Source: Macrostomum hystrix (lineage: Eukaryota; Platyhelminthes; Macrostomidae). From it: a DNA stretch of 64,000 nt. Both the position numbers and the translations under genes were made by a program. Below the pieces are notes generated by a model. It was given only the letters and a program-made list of their open reading frames with translations, did not search any database and had not been told where the DNA came from. Positions 1-12,786 of this stretch are shown one piece after another (within the stretch, counting starts at the first letter, position 1; each line of letters starts with the position of its first letter). The stretch covers positions 9,363,001 to 9,427,000 of the forward strand of contig CATNEN010000007.1 of NCBI GenBank assembly GCA_950097015.1, written 5' to 3'.

Positions 1-8
1 AAACTTAC

Positions 9-3000
9 TGTTTCATATGGCGGCCCCTGGAAGGCGATGGGAGCGCTCTCCTGCGCGCCAGGATACGGGCTCTGCGGCGGGCTGATCTTGAACCGGTCCA
101 ACACCTCGTCGAAGCTGTTCTCGAACTCCTGCAGCGAGGCGAAGGCGGTCATAGCACCCATGCGCTGGCAGGGCGGCGGGAACATGCACACGTCTAGCAG
201 GGCGAGGTTCTCGCCGTAGGAGCTGGCGGTGGAGTAGGCCTGCAGGCTGGCAGCGGAGCCCATGCGCTTTAAGTGGCCGCCGTCAGCCAGAATCTGGTGC
301 CGGGAGCCGGCCGATGGCGAGCGCCGATGACCGGCAGCGGCGGTGGAACCGAAAGCTGAATCCGAGCCACCGGGCACCTCCTGGGAATCCGTGAGCGATT
401 CGCTGCTGTCGTTGGCCCGCTCCAGGGACGCGATGGAGAACCGCTTGGTTGGTGTCTTGTGCCTGTTAGGGCAGACATGAGGTCATAGACTATAATAGAC
501 CATAGACTATGCGCCGATACTATGCACAACCCTCTGGCCCTGGTGGGGACCGACAGAAAGATTTGGGAAATGGACAGGTAGGGACCAACAGAAGGATTGG
601 GGAAATGGACAGGTAGGGACCAACAGAAGGATTGGGGAAATGGACAGGTAGGGACCAACAGAAGGATTGGGGAAATGGACAGGTAGGGACCAACAGAAGG
701 ATTGGGGAAATGGACAGGTAGGGATCAACAGAAGGATTTGGGAAATGGACAGGTAGGGATCAACAGAAGGATTGGGGAAGTGGACAGGTAGGGACCAACA
801 GAAGGATTGGGGAAGTGGTCAGGCGGAGGCCGAGTGAAAGGTTTTCGCTATAAATGAGTTTTACTTCCTATTTTGACTATTTCTGTGGTTGTTGTCAGGA
901 TTAAAAAGAGCTAAGACCTGGTCACGAGGTAAGTACACTGTACAACAAGGCAAAATAAAATTTCTCAAATACGTTAAAACTGAAACCTCAAACTAGGAGC
1001 ATTAAAAAAACATGCCACACAATATATAAGTGCTAAGAGTGAAATCACTGCACTGAAATGCATTAGCCCAGTTAGATTTGTCCGTGCTTTTGAGTCGAAT
1101 CGAGCGCAGAGCAAAGGCAAACAGGAGGGCATTAATATGGGACTTCATAATTTTATTTTTACACATCGAGGTCAGGTTAAAAGACGGGGCATTGTGAAGT
1201 ATATCAGTAAAATATGTTAAGTTTAGCTGAGATTTTGAACTTATTTTGAAATACGTACGAGTACTTTAGATTCGACAGGAAAGTCATTCTGAAAATTTAT
1301 GCATGGAACGTAAAAATTAGTCGTAATAAACTACCTAAAAGCTGCGCTAGTAGAGCGGAATGCAAAAGTACTTTGTTGTCCGGATTTAAGAATATCGATG
1401 CAGAAGTAACATCAGCGCGAGCGGTGCTAACTGGCTAAACTTCAAATAAGGTAAATTATGCCCGAGATTCTGACAAAACAATCTGACAACAAAACTGACT
1501 AGACTGCCGGCAAAGCTAACAAAACATGAGGAATACTTAAAGAGGCCCAAAAATTCGAAACGACAACCAGAAAGCTGACAAGACACCCTGGAAGCTGACA
1601 AGACACCCTGGAAGCTGACAAGACACCCTGGAAGCTGAAAAGACACCCTGGAAGCTGACAAGACACCCTGGAAGCTGACAAGACACCCTGGAAGCTGACA
1701 AGACACCCTGGAAGCTGACAAGACACCCTGGAAGCTGACAAGACACCCTGGAAGCTGACAAGACACCCTGGAAGCTGACAAGACACCCTGGAAGCTGACA
1801 AGACACCCTGGAAGCTGACAAGACACCCTGGAAGCTGGGAAGACACACTGTAAGACAAGACACGCAGGAAACTGACAAAAACAAAACGAAAGCACAGCAG
1901 AAGCAGGCTAAAGGCAGAGCAGCTTCTCACCGATTGGGATGCGAGGAAGGCAGCAGGAAGCGGAAATCCAGCACGAACTTGTTGCATGAGCGGAGCACCG
2001 AGTGCTGCACGCAGGTCAAGTCGTAGGCAATGTAGGCACGCCGGATGTACACCTCGCATGCGGCGATGCGAACCAGCGGATCGTGGTGAAAGAAGAAGTC
2101 CGGGATGAGGTCGAAGATGGATGTCTCGGCCTGGATGAGCTGCTCCAGGTAGGTGGAGTTGCCAGTGGAGATGTAGGACAGGAAAAAACTTTCAACCTGA
2201 TTGTGGCGCAGCTCGTAGGCCGGCGTCTGCGAGTAGATGAGCAGCTGGCGGGCCTTCAGCACAACGCTGGCGTTCTCACCGCGGCGCAGGGTGGTTAGGC
2301 GAATGAGCGCCTCCTTGAGGTCTTCCAGAAGCGTCTTGTCCGACTGCACGAACTTCTCCAGCAGGGAGACAATCAGGCGGTTCTTGAAGGCCACCCGGCT
2401 GTGCGAGAACATGTAGTTGGCCACGGTGGCACGGCTCTTCTTGAACTGGTCCAGCAGCTCGGTCGTGCACTTGTCGATGTTGCCACTCTGGAAGTGGCGC
2501 TCGATCTCGTAGTAGGCGTCAAGCAGCTCCACCAGCGTGTTGGCCAGGTTGCCACGGGAGCCACGCCGGTAGCGTTTTAGCAGGCCGCTGATTGGCTGGA
2601 TGTTCAAGTAAAAGGCCTGCTTGTCTCCGGACAGGCAGGCGCCGAACGCGTCAATGATGTGCTCAATTTCAGGGGCGGGGAAGCGGGACAGGACGCTGGT
2701 GATGTTGCTGGCGTATTTGGCCATCTGCTCACGGATGCGCTGCTCAAGCAGGGCCGGTATGCGGCCGGACACCTGCGACATCATCTCCTTCAGCTCCACC
2801 AGTGGCAGCGCCGGGTCTTTTAGCGACAGGAGCAGCGTCTCCACCTGCCGAGCAAAAAATGTAAATGTTTGCTAATTGCACTACTTACGTCTGCTACAAG
2901 TAGTGCGATGCGAGCGCGATCGCTTCACCGAGCTTCGGCCATAAAAGCTGACACTATAGCTTAGTTGATTCACAAACATCTCAGTAACATGTATGATTCA

Positions 3001-6000
3001 CAAATATTCCTCTGTAACTTGCGTGGTCCCGAATATCCTAGATATAAAACTATCCCACACAATAGATCCAGAACAGTCCACAGGCCTCCACAACCCACGT
3101 ACTTGGCGCCCCAGCCAGTCGCTGAAGTTGGGCTCGGGAATGACGTAGCCCTGCAGAGCAGATTTCATCTGTTGCACAATGCGCTCCACCACCTGGTTGA
3201 GCCGCAGCCCGGTGTGCGGCTGGGTGCATGCCAGGCTGGCGGGGAAGCCGCCGGTGTACAGCTCGGCCTGGCGCACTCGGGACGGATCGTCCAGCTGGAG
3301 GCTCGCCAGCTGCTCGCCGGCCGTCACCTGGGCGCCGGGCCGCTTCATGTGGCGCACGCAGCCCGACTCTGAGGCTCGCAGCTCCATCACCATCTTCATC
3401 ACCTGAGAAAATTAAAAGAGGTACAGAGAATTAGAGCACACACTATGCCTGAGCACACACTATGCCTGAGCACACACTATGACTGAGCACACGCTATGCC
3501 TGAGCACACACTATGCCTGAGCACACACTATGACTGAGCACACGCTATGACTGAGCACACACTATGACTGAGCACACACTATGCCTGAGCACACACTATG
3601 CCTGAGCACACACTATGCCTGAGCACACACTATGCCTGAGCACACACTATGACTGAGCACACGCTATGACTGAGCACACACTATGCCTGAGCACACACTA
3701 TGACTGAGCACACACTATGCCTGAGCACACACTATGCCTGAGCACACACTATGCCTGAGCACACACTATGACTGAGCACACACTATGCCTGAGCACACAC
3801 TATGACTGAGCACACACTATGCCTGAGCACACACTATGCCTGAGCACACACTATGCCTGAGCACACACTATGCTTGAGCACACACTATACCTGAGCATAC
3901 ACTCAGGTATCTAAGAGACTAGAGACTCTGGAGAACTGAGATTAGAGACTCTGGAGAACTGAGATTAGAGACTCTGGAGAACTGAGATTAGAGACTCTGG
4001 AGAACTGAGATTAGAGACTCTGGAGAACTGAGATTAGAGACTCTGGAGAACTGAGATTAGAGACTCTGGAGAACTGAGATTAGAGACTCTGGAGAACTGA
4101 GATTAGAGACTCTGGAGAACTGAGACTAGAGACTCTGGAGAACTGAGACTAGAGACTCTGGAGAACTGAGATTAGAGACTCTGGAGAACTGAGATTAGAC
4201 TCTGGAGAACTGAGATTAGAGACTCTGGAGAACTGAGATTAGAGACTCTGGAGAACTGAAACTAGAGACTCTGGAGAACTGAGATTAGAGACTCTGGAGA
4301 ACAGAGATTAGATACTCTGAGGGGCTGAGATTGGAGGCTCTGAAAGACCATGGCAAGCAGTTTCCAGTTGGCAGGAGGGCCGTCCAGTTTTCCTTCACTC
4401 ACCTCGATCTCAGCGTAGACGCTGCCGCAGCTCACGTGACCTCCGTCGGGCACGGTGAAGCGCAGCAGTTTGCCAGGCGACTGGCTCATCAGCACGGTGG
4501 GGTCGTGCTCTTTTTCCAGCGTGCAGGTCTGGTTGTCGATGATGACTCGGTAGCCAGTAGCTTCCACATAGGTGTAGGTGCTGTAGGACGATCCGTTCAA
4601 GGAAAGAAGGAGGCCGCCGTCGCCAAGGCGATGAGCTTCAGCCTCCAGCCAGGAGCCGTTGAGTAGCAGGAAATAGGAGCTGTCGCCTGATTGAATCACC
4701 TCGAGGCGGTACTTAACGTTCTGGATAAATATGCGGGATGATGCATAGTCGGCTCCTCGGCTAACAAATCCCTTCCCAAGACCACCCGATTCTTTAATCC
4801 GCCACCAGATCCCTTCCTCGACCACCAGATCCCATTATCGGCTACCAGATCCCTTCCTTGGCCACCAGATCCCGTAATCGGCTACCAGATCCCGTAATCG
4901 GGCACCAGATCCCTTCCTTGGCCACCAGATACCGTAATCGGCCACCAGATCCCATTATCGGCCACCAGATCCCATTATCGGCAACCAGATCCCATTATCG
5001 GCCACCAGATCCCTAAATCGGCAACCAGACCCCGTAATCGGCAACCAGATCCCGTAATCGGCGACCAGATCCCGTAATCGGCTACCAGATCCCGTAATCG
5101 GCAACCAGATCCCTAAATCGGCCACCAGATCCCGTATTCGGCCACCAGATCCCTTACTTGGCCACCAGATCCCTAAATCGGCCACCAGATCCCTAAATCA
5201 GCCACCAGATCCCTTACTTGGCCACCAGATCCCTAAATCGGCCACCAGATCCCTAAATCAGCCACCAGATCCCTAAATCAGCCACCAGATCCCTAAATCG
5301 GCCACCAGATCCCTAAATCGGCCAACAGATCCCTTCCTCGGCCACCAGATTCCTTAATCGGCCACCAGATCCCTAAATCGGCCACCAGATCCCTAAATCG
5401 GCCACCAGATCCCTAAATCGGCCACCAGATCCCTTCCTCGGCCACCAGATTCCTTAATCGGCCACCAGATCCCTAAATCGGCCACCAGATCGCGTAATCG
5501 GCCACCAGATCCCTTAATCGGGCAGCAGATCCTTTCATTGGCAACAGAACCCTTCCGCGGACTAGTCAATTATTTAATGGGCCGCAAGATCCCCTGCACG
5601 GCAACCAGCTGGGCGCTCACCTGGTGAATGAGCTCCACAGTCACGGCATTCTTCAGGTGGCCCATGTTGCAGGCCTGGCCGCGGTCTAGCTCGGACACCA
5701 CCTGGTGCAGCACGGTGCGCATCTCCTGATAGGCCAGGTGGAGGCCGGCCGAGATCACGGCCAAAAAGGCGTTGGGCTTCTCCGCGCGCACCCGCTCTGC
5801 TATGAGGCGGTCCAGCCAGCCGGTGTTAATGCGGTTCTCCGCGAAGCTCTCGTCCTCCAGTAGATGGATGAGGTACTCCACTGTGGTGCGGAAGTCACTA
5901 CGAATCGACAGCTCCTTCAGCGCGATGATAAGATTCTCCCTGGCCGCTTCGCGATGATCGCCGAACGAGAAGCAGTGGCCGAACTGCGAGTCGGCGAACT

Positions 6001-9000
6001 CGTGCAGGCCGCCAGTACTGACCACACTAAAGTAGCCCCAGACGTTCTTGGAGCCGCGGAAGATCAGGTCCTGCACAGCGCCAGTGCTGGGCTTGAAGCC
6101 TTCGTCTGGATTCTCCGACGTGATGCGGGCTGCGATCACGTGACCGTTGGGCTCTGGCTGGGTGTCGGGCGAATCAAAGTCGATCTCACCGCTGCCCAAC
6201 GGGTCCTGCTTGTACAGTGCGCGGATCTCCTTGATGCGGTGCAGAGGCAACCCCATGCCGATCTGCGCGAGGGTAAGGCGAGTTATTGAATAAGTGTTTA
6301 GTTAGTTACTTAGCTTTTGTTTGTTTGTTTGCTGTCCGTCTGTTTGTTTGTTTGTTTGTTTGTTAGCTATTTAGGGGGTTGTGTGTAGCTAGTCTTTACA
6401 GCGTCAGACTCACGACTTGATTGTGATCCCTTCAATTCCCGATTCCTCTGCAACAATTTGTGTTCTTTTGCAGACTCTAAACTCTGCACCGCTTCAGTTC
6501 ACCCAGCTGTAGAATGGGTCTCTGCATTAGCTGGGGCAATCAAGGGTGGGTGTGACGTCCCACCAGTCCATGGACTGAACAGCCGTACGCAGCCTTTAGA
6601 TGCGCCGCGCAATAGCTTCGGCTGTGCTGTCAGCTGCACATCTGGCCCGATTGGGGAGGTGTAATCAGGTACTTTAATGTTTTTCCATTAGTAACGACTT
6701 ATTTAGTTATTTAGTTAGTTAGATATTGTTTCTCTTCGCTAAGCGTGAAAGAAAACATTTTTTTTAATTTAGTGCGAACTGTTGGAATGCTGTAGAAACT
6801 AGAAGCTTGTAATAAAGCAATGCAAGCCTAAAATGTTTTTGCAGAAAAGCTGACGAAATCAATCGGATCGTACTTTTTAATCCAGTCGTATCGATTTCTG
6901 GACTGATTAGGCCTATGACTTATTCATGATATTTTAAATTCGAGAATGAAAAAAGAACAGAAGTCGGATAGAAGAGACAAAGCGAATTTGGGAAGATTGA
7001 AGACTTTCGTTTTTGAGCTAATTTAAATTTTCGATTCCTCAGGAAATAATCCCGGAGGCTGAGATGCAGACTTGGGAGTCGCTCATTCCACAGTAAATTA
7101 ATGCACAATAATTTAGGTCAAGCCCAGCAGCGAATTGCCTATCCAAGCGGGTCTTATCTAGAACTGCGGACACCAACCCCATCGCACGGCCTGACAGTTG
7201 CAGTCACGCCACTGGCGCGCACTTAGCCCGGGCTTCGCTGGCCGGGCTATTTTTAGAACGCGCAGCGGGAGGCCCGAGACAAGTACAGGCACACTCGGGT
7301 GCGGGCAGCTGACGCCACAGCCAGCCCGCACTGCCATAGCCAGTGGGGGGGAGAGGGCAGTGAATGAAGAACATACGATTATTCACAACATAATTGCTAT
7401 TAAACTGTGCCAGGTGAACACAAATTAGAACTTTAAAATAAGTTTATAATTAGTAGACTTGCTTACTGAAGATTATGATTTTTATATTTTAATGCTTTGA
7501 CGAACTTATAAGTCAATACAATATGCTGATGAATAGGAAAGTGGCAGGAGAAATAAACTTGAGTCCGGGGAGTGAGGTACGCAGAGAACTAAGCTTATAA
7601 TAGAAATGCGATGAATGAGCTGGTTAAGTGTGGGGTCAGGCAGGCCAGACTAAAGCGGTTTGTTCTAGTTTTGTTTTAGAACCAGCATTACTAATAACTG
7701 AAAACCACAATCAGAACTGATATAGGTTAGGCTTTTGTGAGTACAAATAATTTTGCTAATAACTTTAGGTCAGGAAATAATTATTTGACGCGTGATACAG
7801 ATAGACCTGAGATAAGACGGGCATGTAATACGGACAGGGTGAGATAAGACTAGCACGCAAGTGTCAGAGACGACAGGCAGGTGTCAGAGAGGACAGGCAG
7901 GTGTCAGAAAGAGGCCAGGCAGGTGTCAGAAAGAGGACAGGCAGGTGTGAGAAAGAGGACAGGCAGGTGTCAGAAAGAGGACAGGCAGGTGTGAGAAAGA
8001 GGACAGGCAGGTGTGAGAAAGAGGACAGGCAGGTGTCAGAAAGAGGACAGGCAGGTGTGAGAAAGAGGACAGGCAGGTGTGAGAAAGAGGACAGGCAGGT
8101 GTGAGAAAGAGGGCAGGCAGGTGTGAGAAAGAGGACGGGCAGGTGTGAGAAAGAGGACAGGCAGGTGTGAGAAAGAGGACAGGCAGGTGTGAGACTAACC
8201 TGAAGCTGGCAGGCGGGCAAGTTGATATTAGTGACCATCTCAGTGCAGGGGTGCTCCACCTGCAGCCTGGGGTTGAGCTCCAGGAAGCAGTACGAGTTGG
8301 TCTCAGGATTGTACAGGTATTCCACCGTGCCTGTGCTGACGTAGCCAACGAGGCGGGCCAGCCGCACAGCCGCCCGCTCCATGTCGGCCAGGAGCTCGGG
8401 CGGGGCCACGGTGATTGGCGCCTCCTCGATGATCTTCTGATGCCGCCGTTGAATGCTGCAGTCGCGGCCGAACAGGGAAATTGCCTGGCAGCTGTTGTCC
8501 GCCAGCAGCTGCACCTCCAGATGGCGCGCGTTGGGCGCGAATGCCATGACGAATATTGGACTGCCCGGAACCTCCGCTTGCACCTGGCGGCAATGGGAAC
8601 ACGGATAGCACCAGATCACAGTAGGAGCCTATAGCTTCTTTCTGAGATCCAGATTAGAGTGACCAGATCCAGATTAGAGTGACCAGATACAGATCAGAGT
8701 GACCAGATCCAGATTAGAGTGACCAGATCCAGATTAGAGTGACCAGATACAGATCAGAGTGACCAGATCCAGATTAGAGTGACCAGATCCAGATTAGAGT
8801 GACCAGATACAGATCAGAGTGACCAGATCCAGATTAGAGTGACCAGATCCAGATTAGAGTGACCAGATCCAGATCAGAGAGAGTGACCAGTCTCAAGTTC
8901 AGAGTGACCAGATCCAGAATAGAGTGACCAGATCCCGATCCCCGATAAGAGTTACCAGATCCCGATCCCCGATCAGAGTGACCAGATCCCGATCCCCGAT

Positions 9001-11353
9001 CAGAGTGACCAGATCCCGATCCCCGATAAGACTGACCAGATCCCGATCCCCGATCAGAGTGACCAGATCCCGATCCCCGATCAGAGTGACCAGATCCCGA
9101 TCCCCGATCAGAGTGACCAGATCCCGATCCCCGATCAGAGTGACCAGATCCCGATCCCCGATCAGAGTGACCAGATCCCGATCCCCGATCAGAGTGACCA
9201 GATCCAGATAAGAGTGACCAGATCCTGATTCCCGATCAGAGTAATCAGAACGCGCACCTGCAGGAACAGGTTGGGCACATCCGCTGCCGTCTCGGCTTTC
9301 CGAATTCCCTTGCCGCCGCCGCCCTCGCTGGCTTTGATCATCAGCGGAAAGCCGACCTTCTGCGCGGCGGCCAACGCCTCGTCGGCAGTCTCAACGCAGG
9401 CCTGTCTGTAAAGATCCTGCGGCACAGTCAGTGGGACTCTCCGAGATCCGGACATCCCGCTGTTCGCCAGTGATTCTGCGTCCAGGCGCAGCTCGGAGCC
9501 GCTCCAGGGCAGGCAGGGCACGCCGGCGCTCTGGGCCACAATGCTGGAGGCGATCTTATCGCCGAGGGCCCACATGGCCTCGGCCGGCGGGCCAAGAAAG
9601 ATGATGTCATGCTTGCGCAGCAGATCCGGCAGCTTTGGGTTCTCGGAGGCGTGGCCCCAGCCGGCCCACACGGCTTGGACATTGTTGCGCCTGGCAATGT
9701 CCACAATGAGCTCTACGTTGGCGTAGTTGTTGTTGTTGGAGCCGCCAGTCACAGGCACGTAGCTGTCGGCCAGACGGACGTATTCGGCGTTGGCCTGCAG
9801 GTCCTCCGGTGTCACCATGCAGACAAACTTGATGGCCCGCTCATTGCGAAACACTTCGTAGCACCAGCGTCGAATTGAGCGCATGCACTTCACCGCCGCG
9901 ATGCCGTTATTGGCTATGAGCACGCGCTCGATCACGTGACTGCCGCCGGAGCGCAGCACGAACTCTGCCGGCGAGGCCACGATAAAACTGCCGCCGCCGG
10001 AGCTGGAGTTGGCCGGCATGCGTTGGCCGCGCCTGCGGGCGGGACGGCGAAACAAATTGCTTTGGCGCGGCAGGTTGCGCGGGATTAGCCGCTATGCTTT
10101 TCAAGTAAATAATGAGTTTTAGGCCTCACAGGCCTAGCAGAGTCATTTCGCATAATTTCACATTCATTGATACGAGAATATACCTGTCACGTGATAAGCT
10201 CAATCGCTTTAAGTTTACGTTTTTAAGTTCATTCCAAACTATACAAATGAAACACTAACTTGGAGCTGGAAAAAGTGCGCACGATATCAGTGCTTTGGCT
10301 AAACGCAGGCAAAAAACTGGATATGGATTGGTGCGAAATCAAATGCACTTTCCTTGGACCCGCCTCCCAAACCAAACCAAAACCTCCGCTACTCAGTTTG
10401 AGTCGGAGGCTTGGCAGAAGGGTTGGGAGGGTAGCAGCCCCACTGATTAGATAAAGAAAGTGCTAATCCAGCCAGCCCAGGTGACAGCAGGTGCCAGGCC
10501 GAGCCCAGCCACGGCCGCATACATGCCCTTGTATTGCAGCTTACGGAAACTGTGCGACTCCTGGAATAAGATTACCAATAGTTTGCGTAGCGGACAGAGA
10601 TAACAAGCTCAAAGCCTTCTCTTCGCGACTGCGCCCCAATTAAATAGGTCTCACCGCAGACTTAAACTTGTGACGTTTTTGTGCAATAGGTGAATAGGTG
10701 ATTTCGTGTCATAATAATAATTGCAGGAGGGCTGCAGGCAATGGCACATCATTTGGTGACACTAGACCCACAGCCAGCGAGGAGGCAATTCTGCCCATTT
10801 TGCTGACTTCTGAGCACGCACAAAGATAACGTACGCAGGCATACGCTCACACAGGTGTGTACATCTGCCCTCACTTTCTCATCGTCGGGCAGTGTACACC
10901 CACTGTGTTTTGGAGGTTGGCCTTCAAGGGCGTCAATTGCTCGACAAGCCAGCAAGCCTTCTCTTTGCGGCTGCGCCTCAAATAATGTGGCCTCGCCGCG
11001 GAATCGAACTTAGGGACCTTGGTGCGAGAGGCAAACGCGTTAGACCGCTCCGCCAACGACCCCCGTGTTGTCGAGTACTCATGTTAAAATAATTAATCAG
11101 CAAGCAAGTTTGAAAGGACAGAAATCCAGTCTCACCTCGCACTAATTGGCTCGGATGCCTGCCTAAACAGAGGAAAATGGCTACCGCCACCGCCGCTGCC
11201 ATTGGTGGTGTTAATCTCTGCTGCACGATTTCCACCGTTGAGAACAGTCTCACCACTTTCATTCTGCTGCTGCTGCTGGGGACTCTGCGAAGACTGAGGC
11301 TCGTCAGTAAACGTCACTCCTTTCCTCTGCTTGCCGTTTTCAGTGTCCGACAT
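9..11353 (-). CDS. ACACA/ACC: Acetyl-CoA carboxylase, N-terminal 8 exons (gene continues off the left edge)
   Basis: Carboxylates acetyl-CoA to malonyl-CoA, the committed step of fatty-acid synthesis, in the cytosol. Exons in transcript order: 11353-11136, 10032-9258, 8583-8200, 6262-5621, 4720-4403, 3402-3103, 2844-1931, 462-9. All phases agree, giving 4005 nt or 1335 residues; animal ACC has about 2300, so the carboxyltransferase half lies outside. Exon 2 carries the biotin carboxylase start ([17 protein letters not shown], the ATP-grasp loop EGGGGKGI). Exon 3 has the catalytic NPRLQVEH motif. Exon 4 has [19 protein letters not shown]. The biotinyl lysine in VMKMVM (about residue 782) starts exon 6, immediately after an intron. 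Exons 7-8 match the ACC central region ([26 protein letters not shown]). Exon 1 (MSDTENG...) is a low-complexity Q/G/S-rich head. It was joined to exon 2 by frame and splice-site fit, so it is the least certain exon. The donor of exon 8 is at the window edge. Confidence 0.93.
540..830. repeat. 35-bp minisatellite in ACC intron 7
   Basis: About eight tandem copies of a 35-bp unit with the core acaggtagggaccaacagaa lie in the 463-1930 intron, close to the exon 8 acceptor. Reading frames across it are repeat artefacts. Confidence 0.9.
1565..1845. repeat. 20-bp minisatellite in ACC intron 7
   Basis: About 14 near-perfect copies of gacaagacaccctggaagct lie between 1565 and 1845. This is a second, unrelated array in the same intron. 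It creates three overlapping long minus-strand reading frames that are not genes. The rest of this intron (840-1560) is AT-rich and featureless. Confidence 0.92.
3435..3900. repeat. 17-bp minisatellite in ACC intron 5
   Basis: About 27 copies of cctgagcacacactatg with c/a variants. On the transcribed strand each unit contains TGTGCTCAG, which resembles a 3' splice site. The array ends about 30 bp from the real acceptor of exon 6 (TTTTCTCAG, cut after 3403). Confidence 0.93.
3905..4330. repeat. 23-bp minisatellite in ACC intron 5
   Basis: About 18 copies of a 23-bp unit containing agagactctggagaactgag, directly abutting the 17-bp array and filling the intron up to about 70 bp from the exon 5 donor at 4402. 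Confidence 0.93.
4795..5560. repeat. 20-bp minisatellite in ACC intron 4
   Basis: About 38 copies of a 20-bp unit, consensus gccaccagatccctaaatcg, with a few alternating variants (ccttcctcg, ccgtaatcg, ccattatcg endings). It fills almost the whole 4721-5620 intron. The core CCAGATCC is shared with the arrays of intron 2. Confidence 0.95.
6307..6365. repeat. Tetranucleotide (TTTG)n microsatellite
   Basis: An interrupted run of tttg repeats at the 5' end of ACC intron 3 (transcript sense), just before a SINE-like element. Confidence 0.85.
6380..6665 (+). mobile_element. tRNA-derived SINE-like repeat, family 1, copy 1
   Basis: Shares an ordered set of blocks with 28725-28985 (minus) and 51858-52045 (plus). 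The blocks are a degenerate tRNA-like head ending in actcacgacttga, a block near aactctgca, the block tccatggactgaacagcc followed by gtacgc, and a tail ctgcacatctggcccgattg. It lies in ACC intron 3. The copies are clearly diverged, so it is probably old. The rest of the intron to 7860 has no feature I recognise. Confidence 0.7.
7865..8196. repeat. 22-bp minisatellite in ACC intron 3
   Basis: About 14 copies of a 22-bp unit containing gtgagaaagaggacaggcag. It begins right at the exon 3 donor (intron starts 8199, transcript sense), so the first intron bases run straight into the array. Confidence 0.93.
8645..9235. repeat. 20-bp and 27-bp minisatellites in ACC intron 2
   Basis: The first part (8645-8880) is a 20-bp unit, gaccagatccagattagagt. 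The second (about 8920-9235) is a 27-bp unit made of the same start plus an extra cccgatccccgat block. The two are therefore related, and they share CCAGATCC with the intron 4 array. Together they fill nearly the whole 8584-9257 intron. Confidence 0.93.
10606..10668 (-). mobile_element. Truncated family-2 SINE fragment
   Basis: The stretch around aagccttctcttcgcgactg matches the internal tRNA-proximal part of the full copy at 10708-11075, with many substitutions. The remainder of ACC intron 1 (10033-11135) shows nothing else recognisable. Confidence 0.5.
10708..11075 (-). mobile_element. tRNA-derived SINE, family 2, copy in ACC intron 1
   Basis: Read on the minus strand it starts with a tRNA-like head. 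The A-box-like part is ggcggagcggtctaacgc and the B-box-like part is gttcgattcc. It ends after about 365 bp in an ATT-type microsatellite tail (ataataataattg on plus). A closely similar full-length copy in the same orientation lies at 50918-51285. A 60-bp fragment of the same family is at 10606-10668. The head resembles a serine-type tRNA but is not an intact tRNA gene. Confidence 0.82.
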
Positions 11354-12725
11354 TGCCGTCTGTTTGTGTATTTGGCTTCGAAAATCAACAAGCACAACAG
11401 AGCGAACTTCTTTCGCTCTCTAAACTGACCGCCCGCTTGAATTATAAGCCTGTGAGCTTGTGCTTCGTGGGTCGGTTGGTTAGCCACAGACTGGCTATTA
11501 AAGTCATCTGGAAAGGAGTTTCACGGGTTAGAGATTGGTCCACCGAGCTCAAAGGTCTCGCTAGCTGCTTGGCATTGATAAGCAGTCAGATGGGCCTTTA
11601 ACAAACATTGACAATCTGCTGGAGTTAGTCTGACTCTGGACCCTGGAAGACATTCGCAGATCTGTCCACTCACACGTGGATTACGCGCGTGGATCTCGCC
11701 ACCTCAGGCCGCGGCCAGAATACAGGGTCCGCAGATTTCCCTGTTATCATCGAGCAATCGCGTGCACGCACTAAAGTTCAAGTGGCAACTCTCGGCTCTG
11801 TTGGAAATACTTTCTTGACGCAATGCCACTTAAATGCCACAAATAAAAGGACTTAATCAACTGATTACAACTTGTTACATACGCATATAGATCACAAAGA
11901 ACAGAAACGATGCCCTATTATCAAATAGATGCAAGCAACAATAAACAGTCCAGGGACTGTCATGTGCAGCTTTGGTTCAATTGTTTGAAGCATTTAGAAA
12001 CATAAAAAACATTCTATTGTTGATAGAAATTGCTATATTAGCCTATTCTGATTGTGCTTGTTCTAAAAATACAACATTGTTTTTAGCCAGTCCCTTTGAT
12101 AGGAGAAGAAACTGATGAGAAGAATTCTCAACAGGAGAAACTATATCTATTTTGCTCAAAGAGGTGTTAAATTGTTGATTCATAGATCATAAGGTTGAAA
12201 TGTCTGTTTAAAATATATTTAATATTATATATTAGAATATATAACATATATAAATATTTAAACTTACACTCAATACTTTAACATACCCCATGACCATGTA
12301 TGCTTACTAAGCTGAGATGATAGAATGCTTGTAAATACAAAGCTACTAAATAGCTAGAGGCCATGTATAGCTACTGGATTAATATTATGTACACTTGATA
12401 TCATATCCTAATAATATTCGCGAAGTTTAAATAGACTGATAATAAATTTAAATGTCCAACAATGAGAAATATATAGGTAAACATCATTACATATTAACTA
12501 TGTTACTTTAAACAAATTGTTGGACTGTTGGTAAAACAGAAAAGAAACAAAATTTAAAAGTAGGTAAAAAATAAAAGTTAGCACATATAAATATCTAGAC
12601 TTATGCATTTAGACCATAGGCCATTGTCAAGGCAGTCAACAGAATTATAGCCAAGTAAGTAGTGTAAATTTATATTTTTTAAATCAAACAATGTACATAG
12701 TAATTTTCAGACAAATTACTTCAGT
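11354..12725. other. Intergenic, upstream of ACC; no gene seen
   Basis: AT-rich after 11800, with short frames only. It presumably includes the ACC promoter and 5' untranslated region, but no clear TATA box or other core element could be assigned. Confidence 0.6.
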
Positions 12726-12748
12726 CAAGTAAGGATAGAAGGTCAGAG

Positions 12749-12786
<38 letters not shown>

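Noticed and set aside
1386-2059. Long minus-strand frames of repeated [15 protein letters not shown]-type peptides
   Set aside because: They are a 20-bp minisatellite read in three frames, inside an ACC intron.
3435-5560. CRISPR-like regular repeats
   Set aside because: Units are contiguous with no spacers and lie in a eukaryotic intron; they are minisatellites.
7864-8348. Repeat proteins such as [16 protein letters not shown]
   Set aside because: Read-through from ACC exon 3 into the 22-bp intron array, past a good donor at 8199.
10978-11075. A serine tRNA gene on the minus strand (also 51190-51285)
   Set aside because: The tRNA-like part is the head of a SINE with a 365-bp body and has mismatched arms; two copies share the body.
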